Source: Cunninghamella blakesleeana (lineage: Eukaryota; Mucoromycota; Mucoromycetes; Mucorales; Cunninghamellaceae). Taken from it: a DNA stretch of 64,000 nt. Below the pieces are notes generated by a model, which searched no databases, was not told the DNA's origin, and saw only the letters and a program-made list of their open reading frames with translations. Position numbers and translations under genes: made by a program. Positions 22,350 through 35,480 of the stretch are shown one piece after another. The stretch is taken from assembly GCA_017871115.1 (NCBI GenBank), contig JAFCIZ010000007.1, positions 1,364,001-1,428,000 on the forward strand, given 5' to 3'. How positions within the stretch are numbered: position 1 is the first letter of the stretch; each line of letters opens with the position of its first letter.

Positions 22350-24948
22350 TTATGGTGATATGTAAACATCAATGTCTTCAGTTACGATCAAGTCGTCCAA
22401 TGCTGAATAAGGGGCAGTGATATTTGGATTATAATATTGTGGTCTTGGTCTCATTTCTCTATCCATCATCATAATTCCTTCATATAAATTATTTGCAATT
22501 TTAATACTTCTTTTTTCATCCCCATTGACTGGAATAAATTGTGATTTTTTTTCTTTGTCTCCACCTTCCTCTTGTTCTGATACGGTTGTTTCTTTTGTTG
22601 AATTTAATAGACTGCCATGTTCCATGTATTGATCTAGTAGTATTGATTCGCTATGATTACTGCTATTATGGCTATTAGCTGATGAATTTGGTGCAATATC
22701 CATTATATAAGATGTAATAGGTGGTGATGGTTGACTATCTACTTCTTCTTCATCGTCTTCATCATAATTAAAATCTTTTTCTTGTAGACGAATTTGATTC
22801 ATATTAAAGTTATTATTATCTGTTGCCACAAGTAAACGTTCAATTTTTCTTAGCATGGAAGTACAAATATGATCATGCCATTTTACTTCAGCCTAAATGA
22901 TAAAAATAAAATAAAATAGTATTATTACTCTCTCTTTCTCTCTTTTTCACTCTGTCTATATATATAACATCAATGATTATTATTATTATTTACCAAAGAT
23001 TTTAATAATCGAAGTGCACGCATTAATCCAAGGCGAGACCTTGATACTATAGTTGGATCACCATATTTAAGGCAAGAGATAAGCATTTGTACTGATCGTT
23101 TTAAATCTCCAGGCCATGTTTGGCAAGGTGCAAATGCCACTACCGATTGTCGAGTTGTGATTAATTCTATGGAACTGTCGATCATTTTTAATACGGCACG
23201 ATGTTGAAGTTGGGTAAGGACTCGTCCATCACGAGGAAGTAATCGTAGTGAGATTAACCCTATATATGTACATTTTTCCATAGAAATAGTTAACGAGGCC
23301 TCCGCATATTTTGAAAAATGTTCAGGTGTTAGTGCAATTTCAGGTTTTAACATATCTGGTAAATTGTTGGTCCATTGTTCTAATTCTTGTAAAGCATGAT
23401 CATATAATTGTGATAATTTATATTCATTGTGGGGATTAATTGTGCTAATTGCCTTTAATATACGGCGTCTTATCATCCAAATTTTTAATACATTGCTCCA
23501 TACCTATATTTTTATATATGTTAAGTTAAATATACATAATCTTTTTTTATGATATATATAAATATATATCTGTTTCCTATTTTTTTCTTTCTTACATGGA
23601 CACCAGCGATTTCATCAGGCTCATCCAATGAACATACAGAAGGAATTTTTAATTTTGATAATGCATTAAAGTCATCTGAAGGTGGATCCAGCATAGAGCA
23701 AGAAATGGTACCCGATTCCGTTAAAAAGTGATCAATTTGAAATAGATACCACCATAAGCGATTTGCTAATTCAGCTTCATCATCCTTTTTTGTACACTGT
23801 TTACTGTAATTATTACTATTTTTATTATCATCTTTCCATAAAGGTTTAATTCCAAGAGTAGAAGCCATTCTTACCGCCAACATGTGATTTGTTGCTTTTT
23901 GTTGTAGTGACACTGTGTTAGTCATGTTCCATAAACATAAGGCAAATATATGGTGTACATGTGGTTCATCAAAACAATTTGATAGAGCTTCTCTTGTCAT
24001 CATTGCTAATTTGGTTTGAACAGTATCCAATATTGTTGAATTATAAACATTTTTAAGTTGAGCCATAGGGTGATGAATAAAGACATGCCTTACCCAATAG
24101 ACAGCAATTGATAATACTAATGGGTCGCTGACTGGGTTGGTAAGTGATGAATACCATGATATTAATAAATTTTTGGGTTGTACAGGAAAATAATGATTCA
24201 TACAGGTCATAAAACTATAAACACAATCATCTAGTAAAATTGGTAAAATGGAATCAAATCGTGGCCAGTCTTTTGCTGAAGAAGAAATATATTTTGTGTA
24301 TAATTCACTGTGGAAATGAATATAAGGAAGATCTATAGGTTCCCATTTAACTACAGCAGGCTGATTTGTATTTATAGGATACTTTTCATTCGCTGGTAAT
24401 CTTGATGACTGTGATAATATATTCAAATCGTTGAATTGGGCTTGCATAGAGGAATCGAGTGACATTTTGCTTAATGTATGAATAAAATCAGTGATATCAT
24501 GGATAGAATGAATGTTGATACAATAATGTTGACCATCGTATTTTTCTATTGACCAGCGATCATTATTTTTAGTATTTAATTGTTGTAAAACATCATAGGC
24601 TGCATTATTTTCATTTTCATTAGTTGAATAATTGGTTGTTGTATGGTTGGCAAGTTCAATAGCAGGAGAAAGTAATTTAATTGGTGTTAATGATATTGTA
24701 GAACATATTTCCTCCTTTGAATTTTTCTCTGAATTTGTTGGTATTGTTTTATTTTTATCGCATTTATTACTTTTATTATTATTATTGTTGTTATTCAATC
24801 GTTTTTGTTGCCGTACTGTTAGGTTTTGATCATCATTAATCTTCAATATTAATGGCGCTCGTCCTCCATCTACTTTTCTCATTTTTGGTCGACGAGGCTT
24901 TTTCCCTTTGATTTCAACCCCGTTGAAATTGCCAAGTACCAATTCCAT
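22350..24948 (-). CDS. Regulator with fungal transcription-factor domain, no visible zinc cluster
   Basis: Three exons: 24948-23596, 23503-22994, 22892-22350; 801 aa. The N-terminus is basic (KGKKPRRPKMRKVDGG) but has no Cys6 zinc cluster. An Asn/Lys-rich region follows. From about residue 210 the protein looks like the fungal_trans/Xlnr_reg middle homology region: FDSILPILLDDCVYSFMTCM, HYFPVQPKNLLISWYSS, FALCLWNMTNTVSLQQKA, AVRMASTLGI, and ELANRLWWYLFQIDHFL, which is the classic RRWWWxxFxxDR-type block. The second exon has further helices (LDxxVLTQLQHRAVLK-like, WPGDLKRSVQMLISC). The C-terminus is acidic and Ser/Asn-rich, possibly an activation segment. It is probably a nuclear transcriptional regulator, but DNA binding would need a partner or a missed upstream exon. 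Confidence 0.75.
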
Positions 24949-25301
24949 GGAGTATAGATTATTACTAATTGATTTTAAAAGTGAGTAATATGCTTTTTTT
25001 ATTAAGTTTTTTTTTATTATTGTTGAGTAAATAAAAAAATAGGAAAGAAAAGAAAATTTAATGTCAGTTGCACAAACAAAATTTTTATGCGCAATTATAT
25101 CAATTTAATTTAAAATGCTCATAGTTTTTTTTTTAGAAAAAAAGAAGTAAATATATATATTAAATAGGTAATATTTATATATAGAGAGGATTAAATATTA
25201 TTATTTTCATAAAATAGACATAAAATTTATTATGAAGTAAATGCTTTATTATTATCATTGTTATTAACTTTACTATATATAAAAAAGCAATAATTTTTTG
25301 A
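24949..25301. other. Intergenic, promoter of regulator gene and 3' end of TAF12
   Basis: Short AT-rich spacer. No coding frame, TATA box or RNA gene is distinguishable from the background. Confidence 0.5.
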
Positions 25302-27256
25302 TTATCCTTCTTTCCTTGATGAGGGTTGTAATTTTGCATTATTGACAGCTTGTACTTTTGCCATATAACTTGAAGGAACTGTAGGTTTTCTTATGGATCG
25401 AATATCATCTGAAGCAAATCCAGGAATTCTTATATTCCAGTTACGTTCTAAATATTTAAATTAAAATGATTACCATTCATGTTAGATAGCAATAATAATA
25501 ATAAATGAGTATGAGTATAAATATATATATAATATATATTATTCTGTCAGTATATTACCTAAATGGAGCTGTAAATCCTTTACTTCTAATGTATCTGATT
25601 TTCGGTGCTTAGCTAAACGACATGCAAATGTTGTTACTGATTCAATAAATTCATCAGCAACCTCTAATAATATCTTTACACATATAATAATCATGATAAA
25701 AATAAAATACAAATAAAAATGATAAAGAATATATTAGACATATATATATATATATATATATTTAAATTTAATATTATAATTATATGACATACATCTTCTA
25801 CTTCAGGTTCTAAGCGTTCAGTGGGATCAATTTGACTGACTAATTCTTGAATTTTTCTTTTTGCTAATACTCGTGGTATACCATCGGTATCTAATATATC
25901 ATTTGCAGTATTTTGTTGGGCAGCGGCTTGAGCAGCAGCAACAGCAGCCTTTTTCTGTTGTTTTGTTGTTGCTGTAGGAGTGCTAACGGTTCCAGATGCT
26001 GAAGTACTAATATTCATAGCAGTTGATGTTGGTGTAGTGGCAACGGAATTACTAGTATTATTATTATTATTATTATTGCCAGTTGCTACTACTAAATTGG
26101 AAGCATTATTTGGTATGTTAATATTGGTTTGTTGTGAAAGTTGAGGAGATTGTTGTGTTTGCTGTTGCTGTTGCTGTTGTTGCTGTTGCTGAACTTGCTG
26201 CTGTTGCTGTTGCTGAACTTGTTGTGGTGTTTGTTGCTGCTGAACTTGTTGCTGAACTTGTTGTTGTTGTTGCGCTTGTTGTTGCTGATGTTGTAACTGT
26301 TGTGCTTTTTGAGCCTGTTGCTGAGCTTGTTGTGCTTGCAATGCTTGTTGTTGTGAAACATTAGATGAATTTGCGGCAAGAGCTGCTTGCATTGCATAAG
26401 AAACGTTAGCCATTTGTGATTGAGTAACAGAAGGAGCAGAAATCATGGGTGATGTAGCCATGGATGCACTGGACATAGATGTAGAAGAAGTAGGTAGCAT
26501 ATGGCTCATATTGTTTGCTGCTAATGAAGCTTGAGCATTTGAAAGGTCAAACATTGCTTGTGTTTGTTGTTGATTTGCTGGTGGAGCAGAAACGTTTTGA
26601 TGAGCTTGCATATTATTTTTATTTAGTTGAACGGGTCCTGCTGACATAAGAGGTCGTGGCGAAGAGGTATTAGGCGTATTGGCATTATTTCGAGGTGAAT
26701 TTCCAGCCATAGAAGCCGCGACAACAGCAGCAGCATTTCCTTTAATAAAATAATAAAATAATGATCATAAAAATAGTAAATTGATTAATATAGTATTAAA
26801 ATGTATTATACTATCGTTATAATTACTATCGTTTTAATAAAACTTACTCATCTGAGCAGCTGAAAATGCAGCAGCAGCAGCAGCATTAACGTTAGTAAAA
26901 TGAGCTGGTGAGCCAGGTGTAGATGGATTTGCAACATCTTGATGTTGTTGTTGTTGTTGTTGTTGCTGCTGCTGCTGTTGCCGTAAAAATGCTGCGGCTT
27001 GTTGTTGCTGTTGTTGTTGGATGTGATGAGGTATAAGATTACTTAACATGGAACGGTATGTTTGCATTCTTTGTTGTAGCTCTTGTTCTTGAGCACGATA
27101 TCGTTCACGTTCTTCATGAGTAATATCTGTTCTTTCCATATGTTGACGAAGTTGCACTATATTTCCATTTATCGATTCAACAGCACGTTGATATTGTTGA
27201 ATAATCGCTGGCATTTGCTGAAGAATAGCTGCTGCTTGTGCCGGATTGGTGGCCAT
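25302..27256 (-). CDS. TAF12: TFIID/SAGA subunit 12 (TAF12)
   Basis: Four exons: 27256-26848, 26739-25793, 25673-25559, 25447-25302; 538 aa. The C-terminal ~110 residues are the TAF12 histone fold: [20 protein letters not shown], then [20 protein letters not shown] and [20 protein letters not shown], which match TAF12 almost word for word. In TFIID and SAGA this pairs with TAF4 or Ada1 in an H2B/H2A-like dimer. The N-terminus has a predicted coiled coil (residues 1-65, [31 protein letters not shown]) and long glutamine runs near 80-105 and in the middle, plus Ala, Asn, Ser/Thr runs. The Q-rich regions are typical of SAGA/TFIID proteins. The two core histone-fold exons are joined without frame loss. 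Confidence 0.95.
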
Positions 27257-27616
27257 TGTGTATTATTATTATTTTAAAGTAAATAAAGATTATTAAATTA
27301 TAAAAGCAAAAGAAAATTGTATAAAAAAATTGTTTTGAAAAAAATTTCGTATTTTAAGCTGCTGAGTTTTATTTTTTTTTTGCTGTGATTTGATGATTTT
27401 ATATTTATATATAGATCGATATTTATTAAAAAAAGAAAAAAAGAATGCATGTAAATGTTTTTAAATGAATAAATAGAAAAAAATACTAATAATTGAGGAA
27501 ATCATGACATATAATTACGAGTAAAAAAATAAAATAATAACTACACAAATGAATAATAATAATAAAAAAATTGAAATATTCTAAAATAAATGTAAAAAAT
27601 TAAATTGATCAAAAAT
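27257..27616. other. Intergenic, promoter of TAF12 and 3' end of SURF6 gene
   Basis: About 360 bases of AT-rich sequence. No gene seen. Confidence 0.55.
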
Positions 27617-29169
27617 TTACTTTTTTCCTTTTCCTTTTCCTTTTGATTTTGGATTAGGCTTGGTGACCCTTCCACCTTTAATTCGATTATTTCCTTCAAA
27701 TCCAGGTCTTGCCTTTTTATTACCGCCTTTTTTGCCAGCTTTTCTTTCCTTTTTAGCATCAATGCGTTTTTGAAGGTTTTCTGTACGTTTTTTAATTTTA
27801 TTTTGTTCATCGTGTTTGACTTTTTCGATACGTTTATTCCATTCTTGCGAACTCTTAGATTTAGCTTTTTCTTGTCGTTTAATTGTTTTCTTTAGTAAGG
27901 TTGTATCATCTTTGACTTTTTCACCAGAAGCTAAAGCTACCATTTTTTGCCATTCTTGTTTCTCTTTAAGTGATAAGGCCTATATACAATATAATATAAA
28001 TGAGTAACTGAATATTATATATATATATATATATATATTACCTTTTCTTTATCTTCAGCCTTTAGTTTTTCAAGTTTTTGTTGCTGTAATTCAATCTTCT
28101 TTAATTGAGATTTGGCGTCCACTGGGCCTTTCTTTTTTTGCTGATTACCAATATCTAATTTACCAAATATAATTTCTCCATCCATTTTAACGGAATCTTC
28201 CATTTTTTTGGTATTCTATATAAAATTAAAAATGATATATTATGATTCATGCTCTCTTCAGTATTTTTTTTTAAAATATACATTTACATGTACATATATA
28301 TACTTTTATTCTTTCTTTTTTTTTTTTTTTTTTTTTTTTACCTTAGATTTAGTAGGGTCGTTCACAAGTTCTTCAGGAGCTGCCTTATTACCTTTTTCTT
28401 TTTGAGCTTTCAAAGCTTTTTTACGATCTTGTTTCTTTTTTAATCTTTCGGCTAAAATGGTTTCTCTACTACGAGCTTTTGGCCCACCACTTCCAGGCGC
28501 ATTACGTTTTTGACGTTGTTCAACTATACGTTCATGAAGTCGGCGTTTTAACTCACTCATTTCTGATCTAGGCATAGGTAATAGTGGTTCATCTATAATA
28601 AAGAATAATATGAATATAATTTATTACATTTTTTTCTTTTTGTTTATTATATCTAAAAAAATAATTTAATTAATTTGTAATCAAAATTATTATAATTATA
28701 CCTTCTTTTGTATCATTTTCAGTTAAGCCATTAAAACTTACTGACATTTGTGAAGGTTCGCTTCCAATACTATCTTCATCCATTATGTCTTCATTACTAT
28801 TATCACTATCGTCGTCATCATTTTCCAAATCAGCTTTTTTTTCTTTTTGTTTTTCTAATTCCATCTTTTCAGCTTGTTCTTGTTGGATCTCGGCAACTGT
28901 ACGTAAATTGGTTGGGTCAAGCTAATCATTGCATAGATAATTTGTGCGTATATAAATGAGTTTTATTTCTTTCATTTAATATAATAAAAATAAATTTCAA
29001 TGTAACAAATCCTTACCTTAGCTTTTTTTGCTTTTTTTGAAGCTTCTTTTATTGCTTGTTTTGGTGCCTTTTTTCTTTTGTTGTGCATAAATTTTGAATC
29101 ATTCTAAATACAAGTGTTTTAAATGTGTAAATTCAAGTCAGTTATTTTATCGCATAATAAAAATAATAC

Positions 29170-29200
<31 letters not shown>

Positions 29201-29418
29201 AGCATACTTCAGCTGAATCAGGATCAGTAATATAAAACTTGACGGGTATAAGATTTAATAAAGAATCAAATGCACTTGCATGTGTTGAGATTCGATCCTG
29301 TCAAGATAAAAAAAAAAAAGTCAATTTACTATTAATACTAGTGTCTTTCTATGAATTAACACCTATAAAATAGAATTATGCTTACAGAGAGTGAATCTAA
29401 TAATTCTGTTTGAACCAT
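27617..29418 (-). CDS. RRP14: Ribosome biogenesis protein SURF6/Rrp14
   Basis: Seven exons: 29418-29386 (11 codons), 29297-29208, 29103-29017, 28921-28702, 28592-28342, 28215-28042, 27979-27617; 405 aa. Early residues give FDSLLNLIPVKFYITD, the N-terminal Rrp14 motif. The middle is acidic (NDDDDSDNSNEDIMDED). The SURF6 core follows: MSELKRRLHERIVEQRQKRN, PKARSRETILAERLKKK, IIFGKLDI, and LSLKEKQEWQKMVALASGEK then LLKKTIKRQEKAKSKS. The tail is strongly basic (GGRVTKPNPKSKGKGKGKK), suited to nucleolar location and RNA binding. In yeast Rrp14 acts in 60S and 40S assembly. The start at 29418 was chosen because it gives the family N-terminus; an upstream in-frame Met lies in low-complexity sequence. 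Confidence 0.92.
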
Positions 29419-30925
29419 TTTAGATATGTATATAAATATGTTTTTTTTTATATAATATAAAGAAATAAAATAAGTTGAAAAGGGAAAGTAAAAAAAACAA
29501 GGAAAAAAAATGCTATTAAAAAAAAAAAAATGCGGGAAATAAAAAAAAATGGTGGCGGAAGTAAGCACGGTCACATTCAATTTTTTTGAGCGGTGAGTTT
29601 GGTTGATAAACTATTCGGTTTAAAATTTCAAATTTATAGATTATCGTTTATCTCATAACAAAAGAAAGAGTATATTTTTTCAATATTTGATTAATGATTT
29701 GTTGTATAGGTTACTTAATAACTTAACAGTTCCGAAATATGCATCTATACATTAACTGCTTTGTTTGCAACAAACTGTTTTTAAGCTAAAACTATCATCT
29801 ACTGGCTATTTATATTTTAAAAAATATAATTTATACACGAGATTTTCTCTCTCTTTTTCATTTACAATATATTTATATATATATAAATAGACTATCTCCT
29901 TTTACGACCTACCGACCATCTTCATAACCGTTAAATGGCGGATTATGAAGAATTGGTAACTAAGATGGCCATGGATAATCTGGCATATCTTTCGGCTCAG
30001 AGATCTAATATATCTCGAAAATACAAGAGTAGATACTGGAATTTGACATAGAATGCTTAACTCAAAGAGCTTTATATATTTCGTGATTATAATTCCGAGG
30101 TTGAGTGCTAAAATGTCTAATCAAAATTGTGGGTTCATATTTTATTTGGTTTAAAAAGTGCTCAATTTTATTTTTATTTTTAAAAAAAGACTTTAAGTTT
30201 TATTCTATTTGATTATTTAAAATCACATTAAATCTTTCTTTTTAGTATCCATTTTTTGAGCAACGTTTAAAAATATATATAATGATATCTTTAAGTACTA
30301 GTATATAATAAAAAGTTTTATAGTTGCGTTTATAAAAAATAAATTAGCCAATTAGATTTATTTAACAAAGTAGTTATATTAATTTGGAAAATAAGCATAG
30401 AGTTTAAATTAAAAAGTGGGGTACGATTGATGATCAGTAAATAAAAGAAAAAAAAGTATGTGAAATTTAAATATTACATTTTTATACTATGTTTGGTTGA
30501 CCATGGTTATATTAAATATAAACGTATTAATTATTTATTATATATGTATAAGGTATCATTTTATGTCTATCACTTAAACTTATTGTCATAATATGTAACA
30601 CACACATGTAGCTGACAATATATTCATTGAAAGCCAGTTTATTCATTTTTTTTATTTTTATTTGTACGTATGGTCAATTAATAATACAAAAATAGATAAA
30701 TAACCCATCTTGTCCCTGATACTTTTTTTAAACCATCCTTTAGTTAAAAAGTTATCGTAGAATATGTATATGTACCTTTTTTGATTTATTTTTTAAAAAA
30801 GCGGTGTTTCAATTTTCATGATAATTTTTTAGATTTATTTTTTTTTCCCATTCATTATATTCTCTTTCCTTTTTTCTTTACTTTTCCTTTCTACATATCG
30901 CTTTTTTTTTATCACTATTTCTTTT
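29419..30925. other. Divergent intergenic region, no certain gene
   Basis: 1.5 kb between the SURF6 start (minus) and the arrestin-like start (plus). A less AT-rich island at about 29890-30060 contains a 38-codon open frame (29935-30051) with no recognised homology. The rest is AT-rich and looks non-coding. Confidence 0.5.
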
Positions 30926-32866
30926 ATGTACTGTTCTAATGCAAACACCTTATATGCTGACCACAATTATATTAGTCAACATAAAATTACTATCGAACTA
31001 GAAAATTCAAAAGATAAATATATTGCTGGTGATTGTGTCAATGGTAAAAAAAAAAAAAAAAGAAAAACGAAATATAAAAAAAGAAAGTTTGTACAAAATA
31101 ACCTTTTAAGTTCAATTTATATTAAAAAAAAATTATCTATTATTGTTACATATATTAATAGGTGGTGTAAGATTACATTATGCTTCTGAACTAAAATGCC
31201 CTACTAGATTGGATATCCATTTATCTTGTACTTTTTACAGCCATATTGGTGATTATGAAAAACTAAAGATATTTAAAATCATTGCTACTCCTTGTAATAT
31301 TGTGGCTCCAAATACTGACTATATTCCATTCTCTATCACTATACCAAGAGACATTCCTTCGACTGTTAAAGATAAGGTACGTAAGGGGGTATAACCAAAA
31401 AAAAAAAGTTAATTTTTAATATTGTATTTAAACTTATAATAGTATCACTCTGGATTTTCTTTTTTCATTTTATCTTTTTCTAGAGTTTAAATGGTAGAAC
31501 AATATATAAAATCAAAGCTATTCATGAATATCCTGATGTACCAATATCAACATACCCTAAAGCATCATTAGAATTAAATGTATTAGATCACATTGCAATG
31601 GATGATATAGCATATCAATCACCAATATTTAATGAAAAAGAAATAAAGTTAAAAATACCAAAAGATGTAATAGGGAAAAATAAAACACGTTATAATAAAG
31701 GTGATCTAGCAAAAATAACTAGTAAATTATCAATTCCAAAATCATGCTTTTTACCAGGTAAAATATTTACAAAGGATAAATAATAATAAAATAATAGACA
31801 AAAGTTAAAAAAATCCTAGATTCTTTTAGACTGTTTTATTTAATTTCTCTTTAAAATTCCTTTAAATCAAAACGGTTTAGGTCAAAATATTCCAATCTCC
31901 CTAAATATACAACATATCGCCCCTATTAAACACATGCAAGGCATTCAAGTTCAGCTAGAACGAATCACTACTATGACATCTACTAACGGAGAACGGTCTG
32001 TCGATACTCACGTTTTGTCAGAAATATCTTTACCTTTAATATGCGATGTAGAAAATGGATCGTCTAACCCTAGTAGTCATATCAATATCCCTTCATATGC
32101 TTTACCAACAATACAATGTGGCATTTCACCATTACAATTATCTTATCGCGTAAGAGTAGCTATTAATGTAGATATGACAACTTTAGTGGAAGATACTTCA
32201 GCAGCGAAAAAAAGAGATATTGCTAAAGGAATGGTCAATGCATGGGGAAAAAAAATGGGATTACGAGAAGGACAATTAAAAGTAGGTACTTTATTTGGTA
32301 ACACTATAGATCTTGAATTACCTATTACCATTGGCACTATAGCTACATCATCCTTATCAACCAACACTGTAAATGATTCACAAAAAACGGAAACGCCTAT
32401 AGATATACCGTCATCACCAACAATAGGATCGCCAACCATCATTTCTTCTCCACCCTCTTCCCCAACTATTCACCATAATAATACTTTATCAACACTATCG
32501 TTATCAAATGAAAGTCAAATGTCATTGAAATCTATATCGTCCAATGCTAGTTGCCTTTCACCGCCGAAATTACCTGCAAGACCGATATCATTAGTTGGGA
32601 AGTTAAGTTCACCTGCTATTTTATCAACTTATCAATTAACACTAGCTTCTCAAAATAGTATAAATAAAACTCGCTCTATAACAGATCCATTTAGTTTAGT
32701 AAATTATAATGATACTCTCACACATGCTCAGCAGCAACCTTCAGCTCCAAACCTCGATGACCTTGAAACTGATAAAAAAGATAGTTCCAAAACTTTAATA
32801 CATGGTAGATCATGGTCTTCTCCAGTTTATGAATTAGATAATAATAATAATAGGTTTTATACTTGA
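30926..32866 (+). CDS. Arrestin-like protein (alpha-arrestin type)
   Basis: Four exons: 30926-31043, 31162-31376, 31484-31757, 31881-32866; 530 aa. The N-terminal ~150 residues have the arrestin N-lobe pattern (ITIELENSKDKYIAGDCVNG, then SCTFYSHIG and YIPFSITIPRDIPST). The C-lobe begins near residue 165 (IKLKIPKDVI, IPKSCFLPGQNIPISLNIQ, IQVQLERITTM) and continues through the LSYRVRVAINVD strand. The last ~170 residues are a disordered Ser/Thr/Pro-rich tail. Alpha-arrestins connect membrane cargo to Rsp5/NEDD4 ubiquitin ligases for endocytosis. No PPxY motif was seen; a proline-rich LSPPKLPARPISL could be an SH3 ligand. Location is probably cytosol and membranes. Confidence 0.8.
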
Positions 32867-33133
32867 TTGTAAATTATTTTATATAAATAAATTAAAACAT
32901 ACATATACAAAGCCAATCAAAAAAAAAAAAAAAAGTAATATTAATCCAAAAAAGGAAAAATCGACGGCGTTTAAACTTTTCTTTTTCTTTTCGCTCTCTC
33001 TTTTTTTCCATTTAATTTTTTTTTCCTCTTTTCTCCCTTTTTTTTTCTTATTATTACTATAAATACGTATCATTATATACACGTACAGTTATACGTTTAT
33101 AAATTTATCATATATATATATATATAATTTATT

Positions 33134-35139
33134 ATGTCAGAAAATATCAATGATAATATACAACAAATATCTAATGCTTCTCAACATACAGTAGAGCCAA
33201 ATGAAGAAGATTATGAGAGTAACAATAATAGTAATAACAACAATGATAATACTACTACTGAAACAAGTCGATTGCTTCAACCCAATCAACAGCATAATGA
33301 ATCTGAATCTCAATCAGCTTCTATGGTAAGATCTTATTCTGTTGAAAGTGTTGTCAGTACTCAGTCAGCGCCACCACCATATGAATTATATGCACCAGCA
33401 AGAACTGCTTTGGGACGATTTTATAATTGGTTAAGAAAAATTCCAACCTTGGCCACTCACCAAGCTATTTATTTACCTACCTTACCCATAAGGCGTAATA
33501 GGTCACAGCAATCGGCTTTCTATAATCATCATAATCAACATCTTCAACAAGGACAATCACAACAACAGCAAAGAGTTCGAACTGATTCATTATCTTCTTC
33601 TTCTATTCATTCTTTTTCTTCTTCAAATTATCCTACAACGTTATGCACAAGATACTATTATCAACTATGTGATTTTTTTGCAAACTATCCTAAATACGTT
33701 TTACCTTCACCTTTAGGCCAATACCGTGGAGTCATGATAGGTGTATCCTTTTTCCTTCTTCTTTTATGTTGTTTTTTATTATTCTGTAGTATATTTTTTG
33801 CACCAGCTGATTTGCCACCAAAAGTATTACCTGATAAGATATTATTACCTGGACAACAAGTGAACATATTAACTTTAAATATATTCATGCGACCTCCTTT
33901 AATTAAAAATAATGAAGATGACTATAAAGATGAAAGATTAGATTATATTATTCAATATATTTTACCAAAGTATGACATCATTGCTTTTCAAGAGTCGTTT
34001 GCTTTTGCTACTAGAAGAAAGGATAAATTAATTCAACAGGCTCGTCTTCGTTATGGATTTAATTATCATATAGAATCTCCTAGAAAATTTCCCTGGGATA
34101 TAACTGTAGATGGTGGTTTATTAATTATATCGAAATATCCTATTATTCAGTCCGATATTATTCAATACCCAAGGGGTGTCCATAGTGATTGGTAAAATAT
34201 ATAAATAAAAAAATTAAATAAAAGAGTAATATGTATATATATAAAGAAAGAAAAAATGATATATTTATGTATGTACGTGTATTCGTTTATAATAGGTTAT
34301 CAAGTAAGGGCGCACTCCATGCATTGATTGAATTAAACCAATCAACAAGATTCCATTTATTTACTACACATACACAAGCATCCTATGATTTAAATAATGT
34401 CATTAACCAGGAAGATACATTTATACGACTTGAACAATTTGCACTTCTTCATGAATTAATCAGCGAGACAACATCGAGCGATTATATGACACCTATTATG
34501 ATACTTGGTGATTTAAATGTTGATGCAGCCGTGCATGGACCACAATATCCTCTAACCTATCATTCAAAAGAAAGCTCTAAACAATATACTATGTTAAAAG
34601 ATGTCTTGGTTGGTAATGGAGTAAAAGGATCAGAATTTGGATTAGATGATGAAGATGTCTTATTTGCTCATCCTTGGCTTATAAAAGATTTAACTGATGT
34701 TGTTTATGAAAATTATGGTTACCATCCTGTTACTTTCGGCGATATTGATCTTGTATATGATAGTGATAATGGCGCACAAAAAATATTACCCGGTGAAACA
34801 ATCTTAACGGATCATGAACAATTAAAAACTGTACAGAGTATTGATAGAATTTTTTGGTCTTCGAGAAAGAATGACATCATGCATATAAATAATATTAAAG
34901 TAGAACCTTTTAAAGTAAAAGATAATAATGAATTAACAGATCAACAAAAAGAAGGTATTCCATTTACTCAAATTTCAGGTAAATATAAACTTATTTTTTT
35001 ATTAGCTTATTATTTTTTTAATATGAATATAAAATAATTATAAATGATGTTAATAATTAATATCTATCTTTTTATTTTTTTGCTATTTTATTTACCTAAT
35101 TTAGATCATTATGGTATTAGTTGTAGTATTCAAATATAA
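33134..35139 (+). CDS. Membrane-anchored neutral sphingomyelinase-like phosphodiesterase
   Basis: Three exons: 33134-34191, 34296-34978, 35105-35139; 591 aa. Residues 1-195 are hydrophilic, rich in Asn, Gln and Ser. A single membrane segment follows at about 200-222 (GVMIGVSFFLLLLCCFLLF). The rest is an endonuclease/exonuclease/phosphatase fold: VNILTLNIFMRPP, DIIAFQESF (metal-binding Glu), GGLLIISKYPI, GALHALIEL, THTQASY, MILGDLNVD (catalytic Asp and Asn) and, completed by the tiny last exon, DHYGIS with the catalytic Asp-His pair. This set is that of neutral sphingomyelinases (and related inositol-phosphosphingolipid phospholipases such as Isc1). Substrate choice between sphingomyelin-type and inositol lipids is inferred only. 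The membrane anchor lies before the catalytic domain, unlike Isc1. Confidence 0.85.
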
Positions 35140-35480
35140 TGATCATTTGTATATTAAAATATATTTAATCGCTTCTCTTATTAATAAATAAACATTCACA
35201 AGCCGTTTATATATACTACATACTCTATTTAAATTATATATGAATAAAATAATATTCAAAGTATATAATTCATACTTTTTTTGTCTAAATAAAATAATAG
35301 CGTAAAATTAAAAAATAATAAAGTTTAAAAAATTTCCTTTTTCCCGCATAAAAATAATTATATATGTTTCTTTTTTTCTCCCCCTTTTTTCTTTCTTTCG
35401 TTCCAAAAAACAATAAAACACACACACGCTATTTCTCTTGATTTTTATTTTATTTTACTTATCTATATTGGATAAATAAT
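35140..35480. other. Intergenic, promoter of enolase-superfamily gene
   Basis: About 340 AT-rich bases with pyrimidine-rich sequence near 35370-35400 and a short ACAC run before the start codon. No gene seen. Confidence 0.55.

Noticed and set aside
26092..26397. Open frames on both strands in the Q-rich part of TAF12
   Set aside because: They are other-frame readings of CAA/CAG repeats inside the TAF12 exon.
29419..29580. Upstream in-frame Met extending the SURF6 N-terminus
   Set aside because: The added residues are Phe/Ile-rich leader translation; the start at 29418 gives the family-like short N-terminus.
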